Positions 10,027 through 20,889 of a DNA stretch of 64,000 nt are shown in pieces. The number at the start of each line of letters is the position of its first letter. Position 1 is the first letter of the stretch. The stretch is from Pararge aegeria (taxonomy: Eukaryota > Arthropoda > Insecta > Lepidoptera > Nymphalidae): the NCBI RefSeq assembly GCF_905163445.1, contig NC_053201.1, forward strand, positions 2,924,001 through 2,988,000. Reading direction: 5' to 3'. The position numbers and the translations under genes were made by a program. The notes beneath the pieces are model-generated. The model had not been told where the DNA came from and did not search any database. It was given only the letters and a program-made list of their open reading frames with translations.

Positions 10027-11202
10027 ACTTCTGAAAAGGCATTGGAAATAATAATGGCATGGCTCTCATCTAATAGGTTGTTACTAAATTTAGACAAGAG
10101 TAAATATATAACTCTCTCTTTGAAAAGAAATACACAACCTAATGTATCGTTCTTTATAAAAGCCCATACATGTGCTTTTAAAATTGCTAACTATGGTTGT
10201 AATGTTTTGGAACGTGTTAGTTCAATAAAGTATTTGGGAGTAATTATTGATGACACACTGTCATGGGATCCCCATGTTAATAAACTAATTGGACAAAGTA
10301 GGGAAATGATATACATAGTTAAAAACTTAAAACCTATACTCGACATGAACACCTTAAAAACTGTGTACTTTGCTATTGTACAGTCGATATTAACTTATTG
10401 CATCACTATTTGGGGAAGCTGCGGAAAAACACTACTTTTACGGCTAGAACGAGCTCAAAGAGCGATCCTGAAAGTAATGCTTGGGAAGCCAACCCTTTTT
10501 CCATCGCGTGAGTTATATGAAAAATGTGATGTCTTAGCGGTCAGACAAATGTACATTCTCCGAGTTATCATACGAAAGCATAAACTATTACATTTTGTTC
10601 CTGACACACTTCTAAATAAAAGAAGGTCGGACAAAGTTTGCCAGATCAAACCCTGTAGAACCAAACTTGCGAGAAGGCATTTCTATTATGCTAGTCCAAT
10701 ATTGTACAACAAAATAAATCACTTCTTAAAAATATACCCGATGAATCACAGAAATTGTAAATACTATACTACCAAGTGGCTTAAGACGCTGTCCTATACT
10801 GATACGGAAACTATCGTCACTTCAAATTAAAGGCACTAACTTTGCAGATCTTGCTTGCAAAACATACTCAAAACCACGGAACCCTCACACGTACATACAC
10901 GCACGAACACTCATACACACACACACACACGCACGCATACACACAAACACATACACAAACGCACTGTCGCACACATACGCATACACGAACACGTACATTA
11001 TAAAATTGTAAATTGTATTGTTTTAGTTGTAATATTTTAATTTTTCTTTGTTTTAGTCTTTTTGTATTTAAGCAAACCCGGAGGTGGGCGTTAATAGCTG
11101 TAACACAGTTTCTAACTAACACAGTTGTTACCGTTCCTTAGATTATAAGAATCCATTGTAAATGAGACACAATAAAGATTATTATTATTATTATTATTAT
11201 TA
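10027..11202 (+). mobile_element. 5'-truncated jockey/CR1-like LINE with long open frame
   Basis: It consists of a 262-codon frame (10042-10830), a 3' UTR with a CA-rich simple repeat (about 10892-10995), AATAAA at 11171-11176 and an (ATT)n tail to 11202. This is the normal right half of a non-LTR retrotransposon. No target-site duplication was found. Confidence 0.8.
10042..10830 (+). CDS. LINE reverse transcriptase C-terminal region (partial ORF2)
   Basis: This is the longest convincing coding frame in the window, with 262 codons and no stop. It starts just after the position of the catalytic palm: residues 5-20 (MAWLSSNRLLLNLDKSK) match the segment following the FADD box in jockey/CR1 RTs. 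SSIKYLGVIIDDTLSW (about residues 60-75) is the RT motif-E region. RLERAQRAILKVMLG (about 133-147) and the basic C-terminal third are usual for the clade. Endonuclease, fingers and the catalytic aspartates are absent, so it cannot reverse transcribe. The first Met is simply the first one after truncation, not a native start. The open frame suggests a fairly recent insertion. Confidence 0.75.
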   Translation: MEIIMAWLSSNRLLLNLDKSKYITLSLKRNTQPNVSFFIKAHTCAFKIANYGCNVLERVSSIKYLGVIIDDTLSWDPHVNKLIGQSREMIYIVKNLKPILDMNTLKTVYFAIVQSILTYCITIWGSCGKTLLLRLERAQRAILKVMLGKPTLFPSRELYEKCDVLAVRQMYILRVIIRKHKLLHFVPDTLLNKRRSDKVCQIKPCRTKLARRHFYYASPILYNKINHFLKIYPMNHRNCKYYTTKWLKTLSYTDTETIVTSN

Positions 11203-11314
11203 ATTCATACCGCCGCCGCACCGCGCCGCTTTCACTCGATATAGAATGCTTCTTGTACCTATAAATTCTCTTACCTATAAATATATGATATCGGATAGCT
11301 TAATTATTTCTCTA

Positions 11315-11749
11315 CTAGCTTTTGCCCGCGGCTTCGCTCACGTTAAGTTTTATTTTTGATTTGTTAAATTTACTATAAAGGGTTAAAAAAAGGTCTTGCT
11401 GCTTATAGAAAAATATGAACGGAAATTACTTAGAAAATCAGAAACTTTCATGTAAATTTTGATCCCCTATGAAATACGTATTTCTTTATTATAAATCGAA
11501 AACCTAAAATCAAAGTTTAATTGATGTAGCTTGAAAAATAAATTGATAAATGAAGAATTTTTTACAAACTTTCATCCCATATTTAACCCTGATGGAATTT
11601 AAAAAAATCCTTTCCTAGCGGACGCCTACGTTGTAATAACTATCTGTGTGCAAAATTTCAGCCCAATCCGTCAAGTGGTTCGAGCTGTGTGTTGATAGAT
11701 CAGTCAATCAGTCAGTCAGTCAGTGACCTTTGCCTTTTATATGTTTTGA
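11315..11749 (-). mobile_element. Helitron-like non-autonomous element
   Basis: The minus strand ends 'gcgggcaaaagctag' (CTAG at 11315-11318). It begins near 11749 with an A/T-rich TC start, followed by tandem GACT units (11695-11725 region) common near the 5' end of lepidopteran Helitrons. About 435 bp, non-coding. Confidence 0.6.
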
Positions 11750-12662
11750 TAATATACAAGTTATCAGCTGCTCAATAAATATTTTACGCAAAAAGGGTAG
11801 GTTAGGTATACTTTCGAAAATTTGTGCAGTTATGCTGATAATGCGTTTGGTGAAAATAATTGGTCATATACAATTACCAATCAAGTAATCGGTGAGTACT
11901 AAAGCAAAAATGATAACTTTTAGTTTTTTAATCGATGAAGTGCGTTTGAAATAAAAAAAAATATTTTCTAAGATTACGTCGACGAAACAGAGACAACTAT
12001 TGCAATATCCTGTACAACCAATAGCTTGGACATGGTAATTATTAATGATATTATCACTCGCTTTTAGATTTAATTAATGTTTTAAAAGAAAAAATTTAAT
12101 TTAAAAAAAAATTAGGGATTTTTCATAAAATAAACTTCTTTCTAAAAATATAAGATAAAATTAAATTTATATTTAAAAAAAAATGAATTAAAATAAAACG
12201 ATAATTGTAAATAAGAAATGTGAATAATAAATGATTAAATGTAGATTAAAGTTTTATCTATTTACATAAATAATTAATTAGTTAATTCTTTTCTATTTAC
12301 AATTTAAATTAACTATTTATTATTATTAAAGTCTTGAGTATATTTACTAATTAAGAGTATTATTGACTTTCATTAAATTACACTTACAATTAACATTACA
12401 AATCAATTTTTTTAGTACATGATCATGTTATTTTAAAATAATAAATATAAGTTATTTTTTATTTTATTGCTTTATTTTTATTTTCAATAACAAATGATAT
12501 ATTTGAAGTTAGCTGATTTGCTTTTTAAATAAATTATATTTTTTTGTTTACAAAAGAAGGTTAGTTATTTCTTTTATTTTCTTATTTAATATAAGTTGTA
12601 AAATAACTCATTGAATTTAATGAGAAAACATTTTATTGCATTCATTGCCGCATATAAAATTG
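11750..12662. other. Strongly AT-rich DNA
   Basis: 12050-12640 is close to pure A/T. No feature. Confidence 0.5.
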
Positions 12663-13045
12663 AGTTACATCAATGGACATAGCATGTTCGTTTTCTCCGT
12701 GGAAAAATACATGGTCATACCAATTTTTATGACAATCGGTTGAACGGGGCGGAAGTCGATACTTGACAGCGCCGCCTGGTGGGGAGTTACATCAATGGAC
12801 ATAGCATGTTCGTTTTCTCCGTGGAAAAATACATGGTCATACCAATTTTTATGACAATCGGTTGAACGGGGCGGAAGTCGATACTTGACAGCGCCGCCTG
12901 GTGGGGAGTTACATCAATGGGCATAGCATATAAACCTTCTCCGTGAAAAAATACATAAGCATACCAATTTTCATAATGATCGGTCAAATAGTTTCTGAGT
13001 TTATCGATGACAAATATACAAACATCCTCTTTTATATATATAGAT
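12663..13045 (-). repeat. 122-bp tandem repeat within a Helitron-like end
   Basis: Units start at 12663, 12785 and 12907. The first two appear identical over 122 bp. The third matches for about 26 bp and then follows the same plan with divergence (12933-13000). On the minus strand the right end starts TCTATATATATAAAAGAGG (13045 leftwards), the usual 5' start of a lepidopteran Helitron. The repeat therefore sits just inside a Helitron-like element whose 3' end was not found. Confidence 0.75.
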
Positions 13046-13617
13046 TGAACGGCAAAAAATCATCTTACTCACATCCTGGGGTAGCTGGAAGAGATCTCTT
13101 AAAGATAAAAGCTTTCCTTTGTACACTTCATGTATCATATGTTCACATTTACAATTATTGGGACATAAATAATAAATAAAAAAATGTCACTGTGTAATGT
13201 GTATAATATTTAAAGCTTTTAAACGCAATTTATAGACTTTTTCGCCTACAATTAATACATTTACAGGAAGTTCAAAAAAATTATTTCTCACACAATTCGC
13301 AAGCATTTTTGATATCCTAGTTTCTAATCAGAACTCAGTCAATAAATCACAGAGTTAAACACAATAAATCAGAGGGATTATCTGTATAAAAAATATTGCG
13401 GGGACATTGGCCGAATACGAAAATCAAACAAACCTTATCATTCTGGCCTCCCGATTCCCGACTTCATAATTCTTTGTATTTTCTTGACTATATTTTGTTA
13501 TGGGGAGATAAAGTTTTATTCATTTTTTTTACATCTTGTTAGTACGGCAGGTCACTTACTAGATAGAATAATTTAAGGAAAACTATAACAATAATGAACG
13601 AAAGAGGAGATTAAACA
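13046..13617. other. Unassigned DNA
   Basis: No repeat recognised. An AATAAA on the minus strand near 13514-13521 could serve the frame at 13618-13853, but such motifs are common in AT-rich DNA. Confidence 0.4.
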
Positions 13618-13853
13618 TTATAAAAGGCATGATATTAATATAATATAATAAGCATTGTGCGAATATTGAAATAAAGTTCTTTCAATATTCTCAGAGTACC
13701 TACGCACGTCCATGATACTACTAAAAAACTTCGATTGTTCGCCATTAAAAAGTGTCACATTTTGGCCGGAATCTATTTCAGAAAGTTGCAAACTTAAACG
13801 CGCTTCGTGCACCTTCATTTTCAATTCCACTTTTCGTTGCAATTTGTAGCTGC
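13618..13853 (-). CDS. Candidate host exon, unrecognised product
   Basis: The minus strand has a possible splice acceptor (TTGATTTTATTTAG, AG at 13854-13855). An open frame follows, beginning SYKLQRKVELKMKVHEARLS and ending in a stop at 13618. The first half is charged with regularly spaced Leu/Val, as in a coiled coil. A TGA lies in frame just upstream of the acceptor, so the open stretch fits an exon boundary. A donor-like GTGCGT or GTACTC near 13695-13705 could end the exon earlier, where the sequence turns AT-rich. I do not recognise a family, and no flanking exons were found. A chance open frame remains quite possible. Confidence 0.25.
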
Positions 13854-14565
13854 CTAAATAAAATCAACCATTACCTATATAATCGGTAATATAAATAAAG
13901 AAATTAGCTTTAGACCTTTATAAGAACGTATCAAATAGCATAACATTTTCTAATAAGAAATTAATTTTCATTTTATTCTTATTAGACGTCCAGAACTTAA
14001 TTATCTGTTTAAGGGTAATAATATGAAATATTTATATCCATATTAATTAACGCTACTTTAAAATCTTTGATGGACACCGATAGTTTACTGACTTCTCGCA
14101 GGCATTGAATAGTTTTAGCTGAAAAAACCAGTACCCAAGAGCACGTTCAGGAATTTCAACGACTTTAACAATAATATTTCGTCAATAATAAACGAATAAA
14201 ATCATGATTTTAACCGTACCTTTACACGGTAATAAAAAGTATTAAGTTGTAAATTAATCCTATCTTTTGATTGAGGTGTAACACTACATTGTCGTGAAAC
14301 AAAGCACTGGGTAATATCTACTGCTAGTACGCGATCGGGTTATTGCCAGATCTTAACAGTCAGTGGGGTGCAGTTAACAGAAATTCAATTATAAGTTTTA
14401 CTCCTTTAGGGCAAAGATTACTTAATACAGACCTGGAACGTGACGTGAAAATGTGTATATAATTATTGCTCTGTATTGAAAGACCTTGGTGTTGACACGA
14501 TATGTCACAAAATGTTTACCAAAAATTGCCCTTGACTGCAATCGCATGTGTTGCTAAGAGATTAT
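13854..14565. other. Unassigned DNA
   Basis: No repeat or exon recognised. Confidence 0.4.
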
Positions 14566-14860
14566 GCAGTCTAAGATGGTAGCGGGCTAACCGTTTAGAA
14601 TATTATGGTAGTTACTTTACTTAATTTAGTATCACTATGTTTATTTCTGCCGCTGAGCAGCATTGTAGCAATGCTGTGTTCCAGTCTTAAAGGTGTGGGT
14701 GCCACGCCAATGTGGTAACCGGCACGTGAGGTTTAATGTCTACGCCTCAGGTTGATGGATACAGGACGGTGCAGGACTTCTTTGCTTTGCTTCTCTTTTT
14801 GCTTCTCTTCCACTTACCAACAGGTAGACCATCTGGTAGGGTCTGTCAATTATTACCTAC
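14566..14860 (+). mobile_element. Mosaic of SINE-C and SINE-D pieces
   Basis: 14566-14620 contains the 'gcagtctaagatggtagcgggctaacc' type block of SINE-C in minus orientation. 14640-14850 is SINE-D in plus orientation, ending 'accatctggtagggtctgtcaatta'. The junction suggests insertion or rearrangement. Confidence 0.55.
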
Positions 14861-14956
14861 TATATAAACAATATATATATTAAACCCATATAACTAATCG
14901 GTAACTATACGACGTCGCACCGATAACCATTTATAAGTTCAAAGTTTTTAATAAGT

Positions 14957-15862
14957 TCAAAATCCTAATATAATATTAAGGGTTGCATTTATGATAAAAA
15001 AAAACTTGGGTATGAATTGCTCTAACTTCAAATAATAGTTGTATCGCCATTTGTCTCTGGACAGCTTCAAGTTTTTTCGGTAGAGCTCTATCGTCATTGC
15101 AACCTCAAAAATTGGTGCAGCGTAAAGGATGATGGAGTGATCCACTGATGCCAGAACTCTTCTTTTGCTTGCCCTTTCGGCGTAAGTCTATCCGGCAATG
15201 CATCCGTTAACTTTTGCGCTTTATTGGCTACCTCTCCAGTGTGTTTTTTAAAGTTAAGGCATTTGTCAAGACGTTTGTCCCATGAGCATACCCCAAGATA
15301 TTTGATATGCTCCTTTGGAGCTACTGTCGCATTTTATAGGGTCTTCCGCCTCTCACTAAAAACAATTGCTTCAGTCTTCTCTGGAGCTAAAGGCATTTTT
15401 TTCGCTCGCATCCACCCATTGAGTCGTTCCAATGCTGTCTTGCCTAGGTATGAGGGTTTTCTCGGTCTTAGCTACGACAACCAATGCCAAATCGTCTGCA
15501 AAGCCCACCAGTTTGACACCCTCCTCGTGTTTAATCTTGAAGACCCCGTCGTAGAGGATGTTCCAGAGAGTTGGACCAAGAATCGACCCTTGGGGTACCC
15601 CGCAGCAAACTTTTATCATTTTCTCCCTTCTCGTGTTATCCCTAACTTTAATGTAACTATCCTCGAGATAGCTGCCAATCATGTTTTGAATGTATCCAGG
15701 AAAGTGCCTTTTCGAAGTTCCAGGATTATTTCTTTCCAGGAGGCAGAGGCAAAGGGATTAAAGGCATTTCTTACATCTAGATATATTAGAGCACATCATT
15801 TCCTGGTTCTCCGTACACCCAGTAACCTCTTTTACTATGAGGCGAGATGTAGTATATACTAG
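14957..15862 (-). pseudogene. R1-like LINE reverse transcriptase remnant
   Basis: The minus strand carries, in order, LDVRNAFN (RT motif A, near 15780), CCGVPQGSILGPTLWN (motif B, about 15565-15610), GFADDLALVVV (motif C, FADD at 15491-15502), then YLGV and an RT C-terminal region in shifted frames down to about 14957. Motif order and the GPTLWNILYDGV wording fit the R1 clade. The central frame (15371-15682) is open for 103 codons, but frameshifts and stops on both sides make it non-functional. A 212-codon plus-strand open frame over the same DNA is its antisense shadow. Confidence 0.8.
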
Positions 15863-16184
15863 GTATCAATGTCTTTACTAGAGATCGATAATAGAGATGT
15901 GCCACTTCTGTTTACTATCAAATTTAATAATCTTTGTAGTCAACTTTACGGTACACACTACACATCGCCCAGTTGACTCATAACCTGATCCAAGAACGCT
16001 TCCAGTTAAGTTTGCGATGCGGTCGTCTTCGCCTTTAGTGTGTACTATGTGTGGTCCAAGAAAAAATTACTACGACGATAATGGGGGCTTGCTGAAAACC
16101 AGTGCTGCGCTTTTTAGTATGCAGCTATACTGAGCCAGCTCCTTTGTCACACATTTTTTTTTATACTTTAACAATTACTTTTTT
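15863..16184. other. Unassigned DNA
   Basis: Moderately GC-rich around 15950-16050. No family recognised. Confidence 0.4.
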
Positions 16185-16470
16185 TTATACTGCGACAATG
16201 CACACATCGCCATCTAGTCCCAAAGTAAGCGTAGCTTGTGTTATGGGTACTAAGATAACTGATGAATAATTTACAAGTAAAAGAACAGTTGAATAATGTA
16301 CATAAATACTAGACATAACATACATAATACGATAGTAGATAGATAAACACCCAGGCACTGAAAAACATTCATGTTCATCACACAAATATTGTCCAGTAGT
16401 GGGAATCGAACCCAAGGCCTTGGACTCAGAAAGCAGGGTCGCTGCTCACTGCGCCAATCGGCCTTCAAAA
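16185..16470 (-). mobile_element. SINE-A, near full length
   Basis: The minus strand has the tRNA-like head ('ggcgcagtgagcagcgacc', then 'ggttcgattcccac' near 16398-16412) and the body down to the 'agatggcgatgtgtgcattg' tail. Extra sequence at about 16265-16300 interrupts the body compared with 43320-43558. Confidence 0.8.
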
Positions 16471-16524
16471 CACAAATTACACAAATGTGTGAAAATAAAG
16501 ACGATTTTTCTTTTTTTCTTTCTT

Positions 16525-16650
16525 TACTATTACTATACTACAACAATACACACACCGCCCCAAAGTAGGCTTAGCTTGTGTTATGGGCACTAGATGACTA
16601 ATGAATAGTTGTATGAATAATATAAATAAATACCTATAATATACAGATAT
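16525..16650 (-). mobile_element. SINE-A, 5'-truncated
   Basis: It contains only the tail half ('cttgtgttatgggcactagatgac' type sequence). The head with the Pol III boxes is missing. Confidence 0.65.
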
Positions 16651-16684
16651 AATTCGCATTGCTCTGTGAAGGTTACTTTAAATT

Positions 16685-16955
16685 ATCAATGCGAAAGTGT
16701 GTTTGTTTGTCTGTTCTTCCGTCACTAAGCAACTGATCGGCTTTATTATTAACATAAAGTTAGTTAAAAGGACGGAGTGTAACATATACTAATTTAGGTC
16801 CAGGTTTTTTTTTTGTAATATTTTATATATGTTATTCAAATTCCCAAGAGTAGTTTACCGGAGCATCCTTATTTTTGCATCAAATATAGTTTTTCTTCAC
16901 GTCCCAGCAACGCAACCAAACTTATTCACCGCAGGTAACACAACGGGGCGCAGCT
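16685..16955 (+). mobile_element. Helitron/MINE-like element
   Basis: It begins 'tcaatgcgaaagtgtgtttg', as does the 1903 element, and ends 'ggcgcagctagt' near 16947-16958. Non-coding. Confidence 0.5.
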
Positions 16956-17236
16956 AGTGGGTCTCTATGATATTTTTACTACTACGAGTTGTTAACACTT
17001 GACTGCATTCTGACCTGGTAAGTGATGATGGAGACTAAGATAACCAGACCCGACCTGAGAAAATTCATCTTTTCCTACAGTGGATCCAAAAAGACATAGT
17101 TGCATCAGATCCCCATAAAATATATTTTGTGAATAGAATAAGGGCAATTACGTACAACGGAAAGTTCCGGCCGACCAAGTACGGAGACAAGCCCAGGGAA
17201 AGAAGAAGAAAGAAGGGCAAAATTGTAAGTTCTTGC

Positions 17237-17437
17237 CAGTGGCGTGCATAATGAGAGAGAGATGATATAAAATGAAGAAAATCTCCTGTACGAGTTATAA
17301 AAAACTTAAGGATAGGCATTGTCAGAGTTATAGGTGAGTTAAGGCCTACCCTATAAACTATTTAAAACTCGTACTGGAGATTTTCTTCATTTTATATCAT
17401 CTGCATACCCTGTGCATACCCTTTATGCACGCCACTG
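17237..17437. mobile_element. hAT-type MITE, long-arm form
   Basis: Ends are CAGTGGCGTGCAT and ATGCACGCCACTG. Inside them, an inverted pair of about 40 bp ('gatgatataaaatgaagaaa' and its complement) makes most of the element a foldback. TTCTTGC lies just outside both ends, offset by two bases, and may be a decayed 8-bp target duplication. Other copies are at 25738, 30482, 34648, 40195 and 60880. Confidence 0.75.
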
Positions 17438-17664
17438 GCTTCTTGCCTATCTACGATCACGGTAAAGAGGAAAGTTTTCACCGCTCATGTGACTACCATA
17501 TCATGTTAGTCACATTTATGATAAATCGCTTATGGTTTACACCAAACTGCAATATACTCCATTTAATTACCTGTGAGACACGAATTCCGCGATTGATGTA
17601 TGAAAAAATCGTAACGAGGTAATAAATAACGATTTCATGAATCGTGACGGTGATTCATATCAAT

Positions 17665-17722
17665 ATCACCATACAGCAGCCAACTGCTGGACTAAAGGTC
17701 TCTCTCGATCGAAGGTTTGTCC
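17665..17722 (-). mobile_element. RTE-type LINE tail fragment
   Basis: The minus strand reads DRERPLVQQL, matching the ERPLVQQWT ending seen at 56335-56430. Very short. Confidence 0.45.
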
Positions 17723-17727
17723 ATAAT

Positions 17728-18003
17728 GACAGCCGGTTGGCGCAGTGGGCAGTGGGCAGCGCTTGCTTTCTGCGTTCAAGAGCGTGGGTTCGATTCCCAC
17801 AACTGGAATAAATGTTTGTGTGATGAACATGAATGTTTTCAGTGTCTGGGTGTTTATCTGTATATTATAAGTATTTATGTGTATTATATTCCTAAAAATA
17901 TTCAACAGCTATCTTAGTACCCATAACACAAGCTACGCTTACATTGGGGCTAGATGGCGATGTGTGCATTGTCGTAGTATATTTATTTATTTATTTTATT
18001 TAT
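17728..18003 (+). mobile_element. SINE-A, near full length
   Basis: tRNA-like head from 17728. A 'gcagtgggcagtgggcagc' duplication lies beside the A box. A perfect GGTTCGATTCC B box is at 17787-17797. The SINE-A body follows, with an (ATTT)n tail at 17980-18003. Orientation and ends fit a Pol III-derived retroposon. Confidence 0.85.
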
Positions 18004-18029
18004 AATTACCAAACTTTTTTAATTCTTTA

Positions 18030-18346
18030 TTCTACTACAAGTTAGCCCTTTTCTTCGATCTCAACTGCTGGTAAGTTATGATGCAATCTAAGATGGTAAC
18101 GGGCCAACCTGTTAGGGATATATTAAACTCATACCAAAATCGGCGTTTACGCGACATCGTAACCAACTAGGATGTAACATCGTCGCTAGGATGGTAACTA
18201 GCCACGGCCAAAGCCCATATACCAGCCCATGACTATACCAGTTAAAATTCAGAAATTATAAATTCCCAAATTGCCCCTGCCGGAAATCAAACCCGCGACC
18301 TCCTCCTTAAATTCACAGCGCTCACCGTTGCGCCAGGGAGGTCACC
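18030..18346 (-). mobile_element. SINE-C, near full length
   Basis: On the minus strand the head has a tRNA-like region ('ggcgcaacggtgagcgctg', then a B-box-like 'gggtttgatttcc' near 18283-18296). The body runs to 'ggctaacttgtagtaga'. It aligns with 24745-25080 throughout. Confidence 0.8.
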
Positions 18347-18696
18347 TCATTGTAATATATTTTGTTAATTTTTTAACCTATTGAAAATGGAAACACTCGC
18401 TGGAATATATAATTGAGTATCAATTCAATATATTCTATCAAGTGTCTTCGCAAAAAATCCTATGCGGGCAATTTCATCGCTAACCACCCACTTTCAAGCT
18501 ATTACATATTAATATAATGTAAAAAGACACCCCACTCGAGTCGGGCTGACAATTTTAACACTACACCACAGTTGTGAGTGTCAATCAAATGACGCTTTTG
18601 GAGTGTTTTGGAGCGGACAAAACTTTTGTTACTATTCGAGGTTATACAATCGCGGATTTAAGCGTGAAGCGCTTTATCAAATTTTGAGATATTTTT
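18347..18696. other. Left flank of the minisatellite
   Basis: No family recognised. Confidence 0.4.
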
Positions 18697-19430
18697 TATT
18701 ACATTGATGACGACCTCCCTGTAATTACATTTATAACGACCTCCCATTTATTACATTTTGACGATCTCCCTATTATTACATTGATGACGACCTCCCTGTT
18801 ATTACATTTATAACAACCTCCCATTTATTACATTTTGACGATCTCCCTATTATTACATTGATGACGACCTCCCTGTAATTACATTTATAACGACCTCCCA
18901 TTTATTACATTTTGACGATCTCCCTATTATTACATTGATGACGACCTCCCTGTTATTACATTTATAACAACCTCCCATTTATTACATTTTGACGATCTCC
19001 CTATTATTACATTGATGACGGTCTCCCTGTTATTACATTTATAACAACCTCCCATTTATTACATTTTGACGATCTCCCTATTATTACATTGATGACGATC
19101 TCCCTGTTATTTTATTTATGAAGACCTCCCAATTATAACATTTATAATGACCTCCCTATTAATACATTGATGACGATCTCTCTGGTATTTCATTTATGAC
19201 CTTCCTAGTATGATACTTATAGCGACCTCCTTGTTATAACACTAAATTTATAACGGCCTTTCGTATTATTACACTATTTTAACATCTATGATAACCTCCC
19301 TGTTATTTTACATATGACGACCTCCCTATCATTACATTGATGATGACCTCCCTCTTATTACATTGTTGACGACCTCCCTGTTAATACATTGATCACGACC
19401 TTATTATTACATTTATATATACTTTAACAT
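18697..19430. repeat. Hierarchical minisatellite, 26-bp subunits in 77-bp units
   Basis: The motif ACATTGATGACG begins at 18701, 18778, 18855, 18932, 19009 and 19086, exactly 77 bp apart each time. Each 77-bp unit is made of three related subunits of 26, 26 and 25 bp, all built on ATTACATT...GACCTCCC. Units 1 and 2 differ in two places (gtaatt/gttatt and aacgacc/aacaacc), and units 3 and 4 repeat that same alternation, pointing to a 154-bp duplication step. From about 19100 the array degrades into single subunits. The period is not a multiple of three and no frame stays open. Confidence 0.95.
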
Positions 19431-19494
19431 CGTAGTTACTATATAATTGATGCCAGAGTGACTACAAACAGTATGTCTCCTGACGAACAAAAAG

Positions 19495-19840
19495 TTATAT
19501 TAGGCCGACTTGAAATAAATCAATGAATATTCAAGCAGAAAGAAACTACATTTCCCGTTTGATGGTAAAACTTCTTTTAGGAAAGGTCTGTCTGTTTGTA
19601 GTGACTCTGCTATCGGTTCGGAAAGCAGATTCCAACGAGAAGACCGGCAAGAAACTCAGTAGTTACTCTTTTCCAACATCAAAATTAACAATTATTTTTA
19701 TATCTTGCGGGGAATAAGAGCGAAGCTACTTCCAATCTACCTAGTCATTAAGATAATCATCAAATGTATAGTATAATATATATGTGTTTTTACACATTGT
19801 TTAAATATATGCGTTGGTAGATCCAGAATTATTATTAAAA
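19495..19840 (-). mobile_element. LINE-1 3' UTR and decayed RT tail
   Basis: The minus strand contains the 'ctgagtttcttgccgg' and 'ctttccgaaccg' UTR blocks, and a degraded version of the DLPMHKF..GYYTIDEF coding end. It is more diverged than the other copies. Confidence 0.65.
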
Positions 19841-20400
19841 ACGTATATTCATATCCACGACTACCCCAAAGGATTTACTTTACATTGACAAGAACGACAT
19901 CGCGAGCAAAACCTGTAGTTAATGTAATTGGATTTATTATGTAGAAAAAGTAGTAAATGTAGCAAATAAAGCGCTCGAAACAACAAGTGCTGTGCCGCTC
20001 GATAGCGCATGAGTGGTTTCCGGTGACAAGTGATCGTTCAAGAGGGATTACAGTGAATTTCGGATTAATTTTCTCGAAATACGACCATCTGTTCGATTAG
20101 GTTGGATGAAATCATAGCAACAATTATTTCAATAAAATTTTTCATGAATATTTTGTCTAATTTGTTTTGTAGAATACGATTTGAAAAAATATATGTCCTC
20201 CTACTTTTATCGATAAAAAAAAATGTCCAAGCTACCCCTAGAGAAAATTTAAAGTACGTTTTCCTAAGTTATCTACGTTTACGTGTAAAATTTTGGTAGG
20301 TAAACAATAAAAAATTTTTGAGACATCGCTGATTATTTTCGTTTTTTTTTAATTTTTTTCTACTACACTGAAAAAAAAATACAACTTAGCATACTTAAGT
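19841..20400. other. Unassigned AT-rich DNA
   Basis: No feature recognised. Confidence 0.4.
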
Positions 20401-20499
20401 CGATCATACCAAAAACCCACTGATAAAATCGGTAATTTATTAACCTATTTATTTAGAGTTTATAGGTACCGGTAACAGGAAGGATTTCTCCAAAATAAT

Positions 20500-20789
20500 T
20501 TATACAATTTTTTTTATTTAAACCCAGTAACATAAGTGCCGATTTTCATGTATCTACTTAACTTCAGAAACAGCGGACTTTCATAAAGCCTTCCAACCCC
20601 TTTTTCACCCTCTTAGGGGGCTATATCTTAAAACCGTTTCTTAGCTGACATCTCGAAAGAAGTAAGGGACCGTCCTCGAACGAACCTATCTTGGAAATCT
20701 CAAGTTTGTAAGCTTTATAGTTCCTGAGACTTCGTCATTAGTCAGTGAGTGAGTCAGTGGTTTTCTTTTTATATATTTATATAGATTTA
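20500..20789 (-). mobile_element. Helitron-like 5' portion
   Basis: On the minus strand it starts TCTATATAAATATATAAAAA (20789 leftwards) and continues with 'ccactgactcactcactgac' and 'gggtgaaaaaggggttgg'. This is a common lepidopteran Helitron start. No CTAG 3' end was found. Confidence 0.5.
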
Positions 20790-20889
20790 CCTCTTTAATC
20801 AAGTGATTAGCATAATCAACTACGGATCAATGGTTAGGTATTTTTTTTTCTATTAAAATATATAAGTAGTGTTTTTTAATAATGGCGGA

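Noticed and set aside
10868..11122. 84-codon minus open frame of Val/Cys repeats
   Set aside because: It is the translation of a CA-rich simple repeat in the LINE 3' UTR.
12787..12987. 66-codon minus open frame with repeated peptide
   Set aside because: It arises from the 122-bp tandem repeat of a non-coding element; 122 is not a multiple of three.
15224..15862. 212-codon plus-strand open frame
   Set aside because: It is antisense to the R1-like RT, whose motifs A, B and C are clear on the minus strand.
18697..19430. CRISPR-like array
   Set aside because: Units are contiguous without unique spacers, and the sequence is of animal type; it is a minisatellite.
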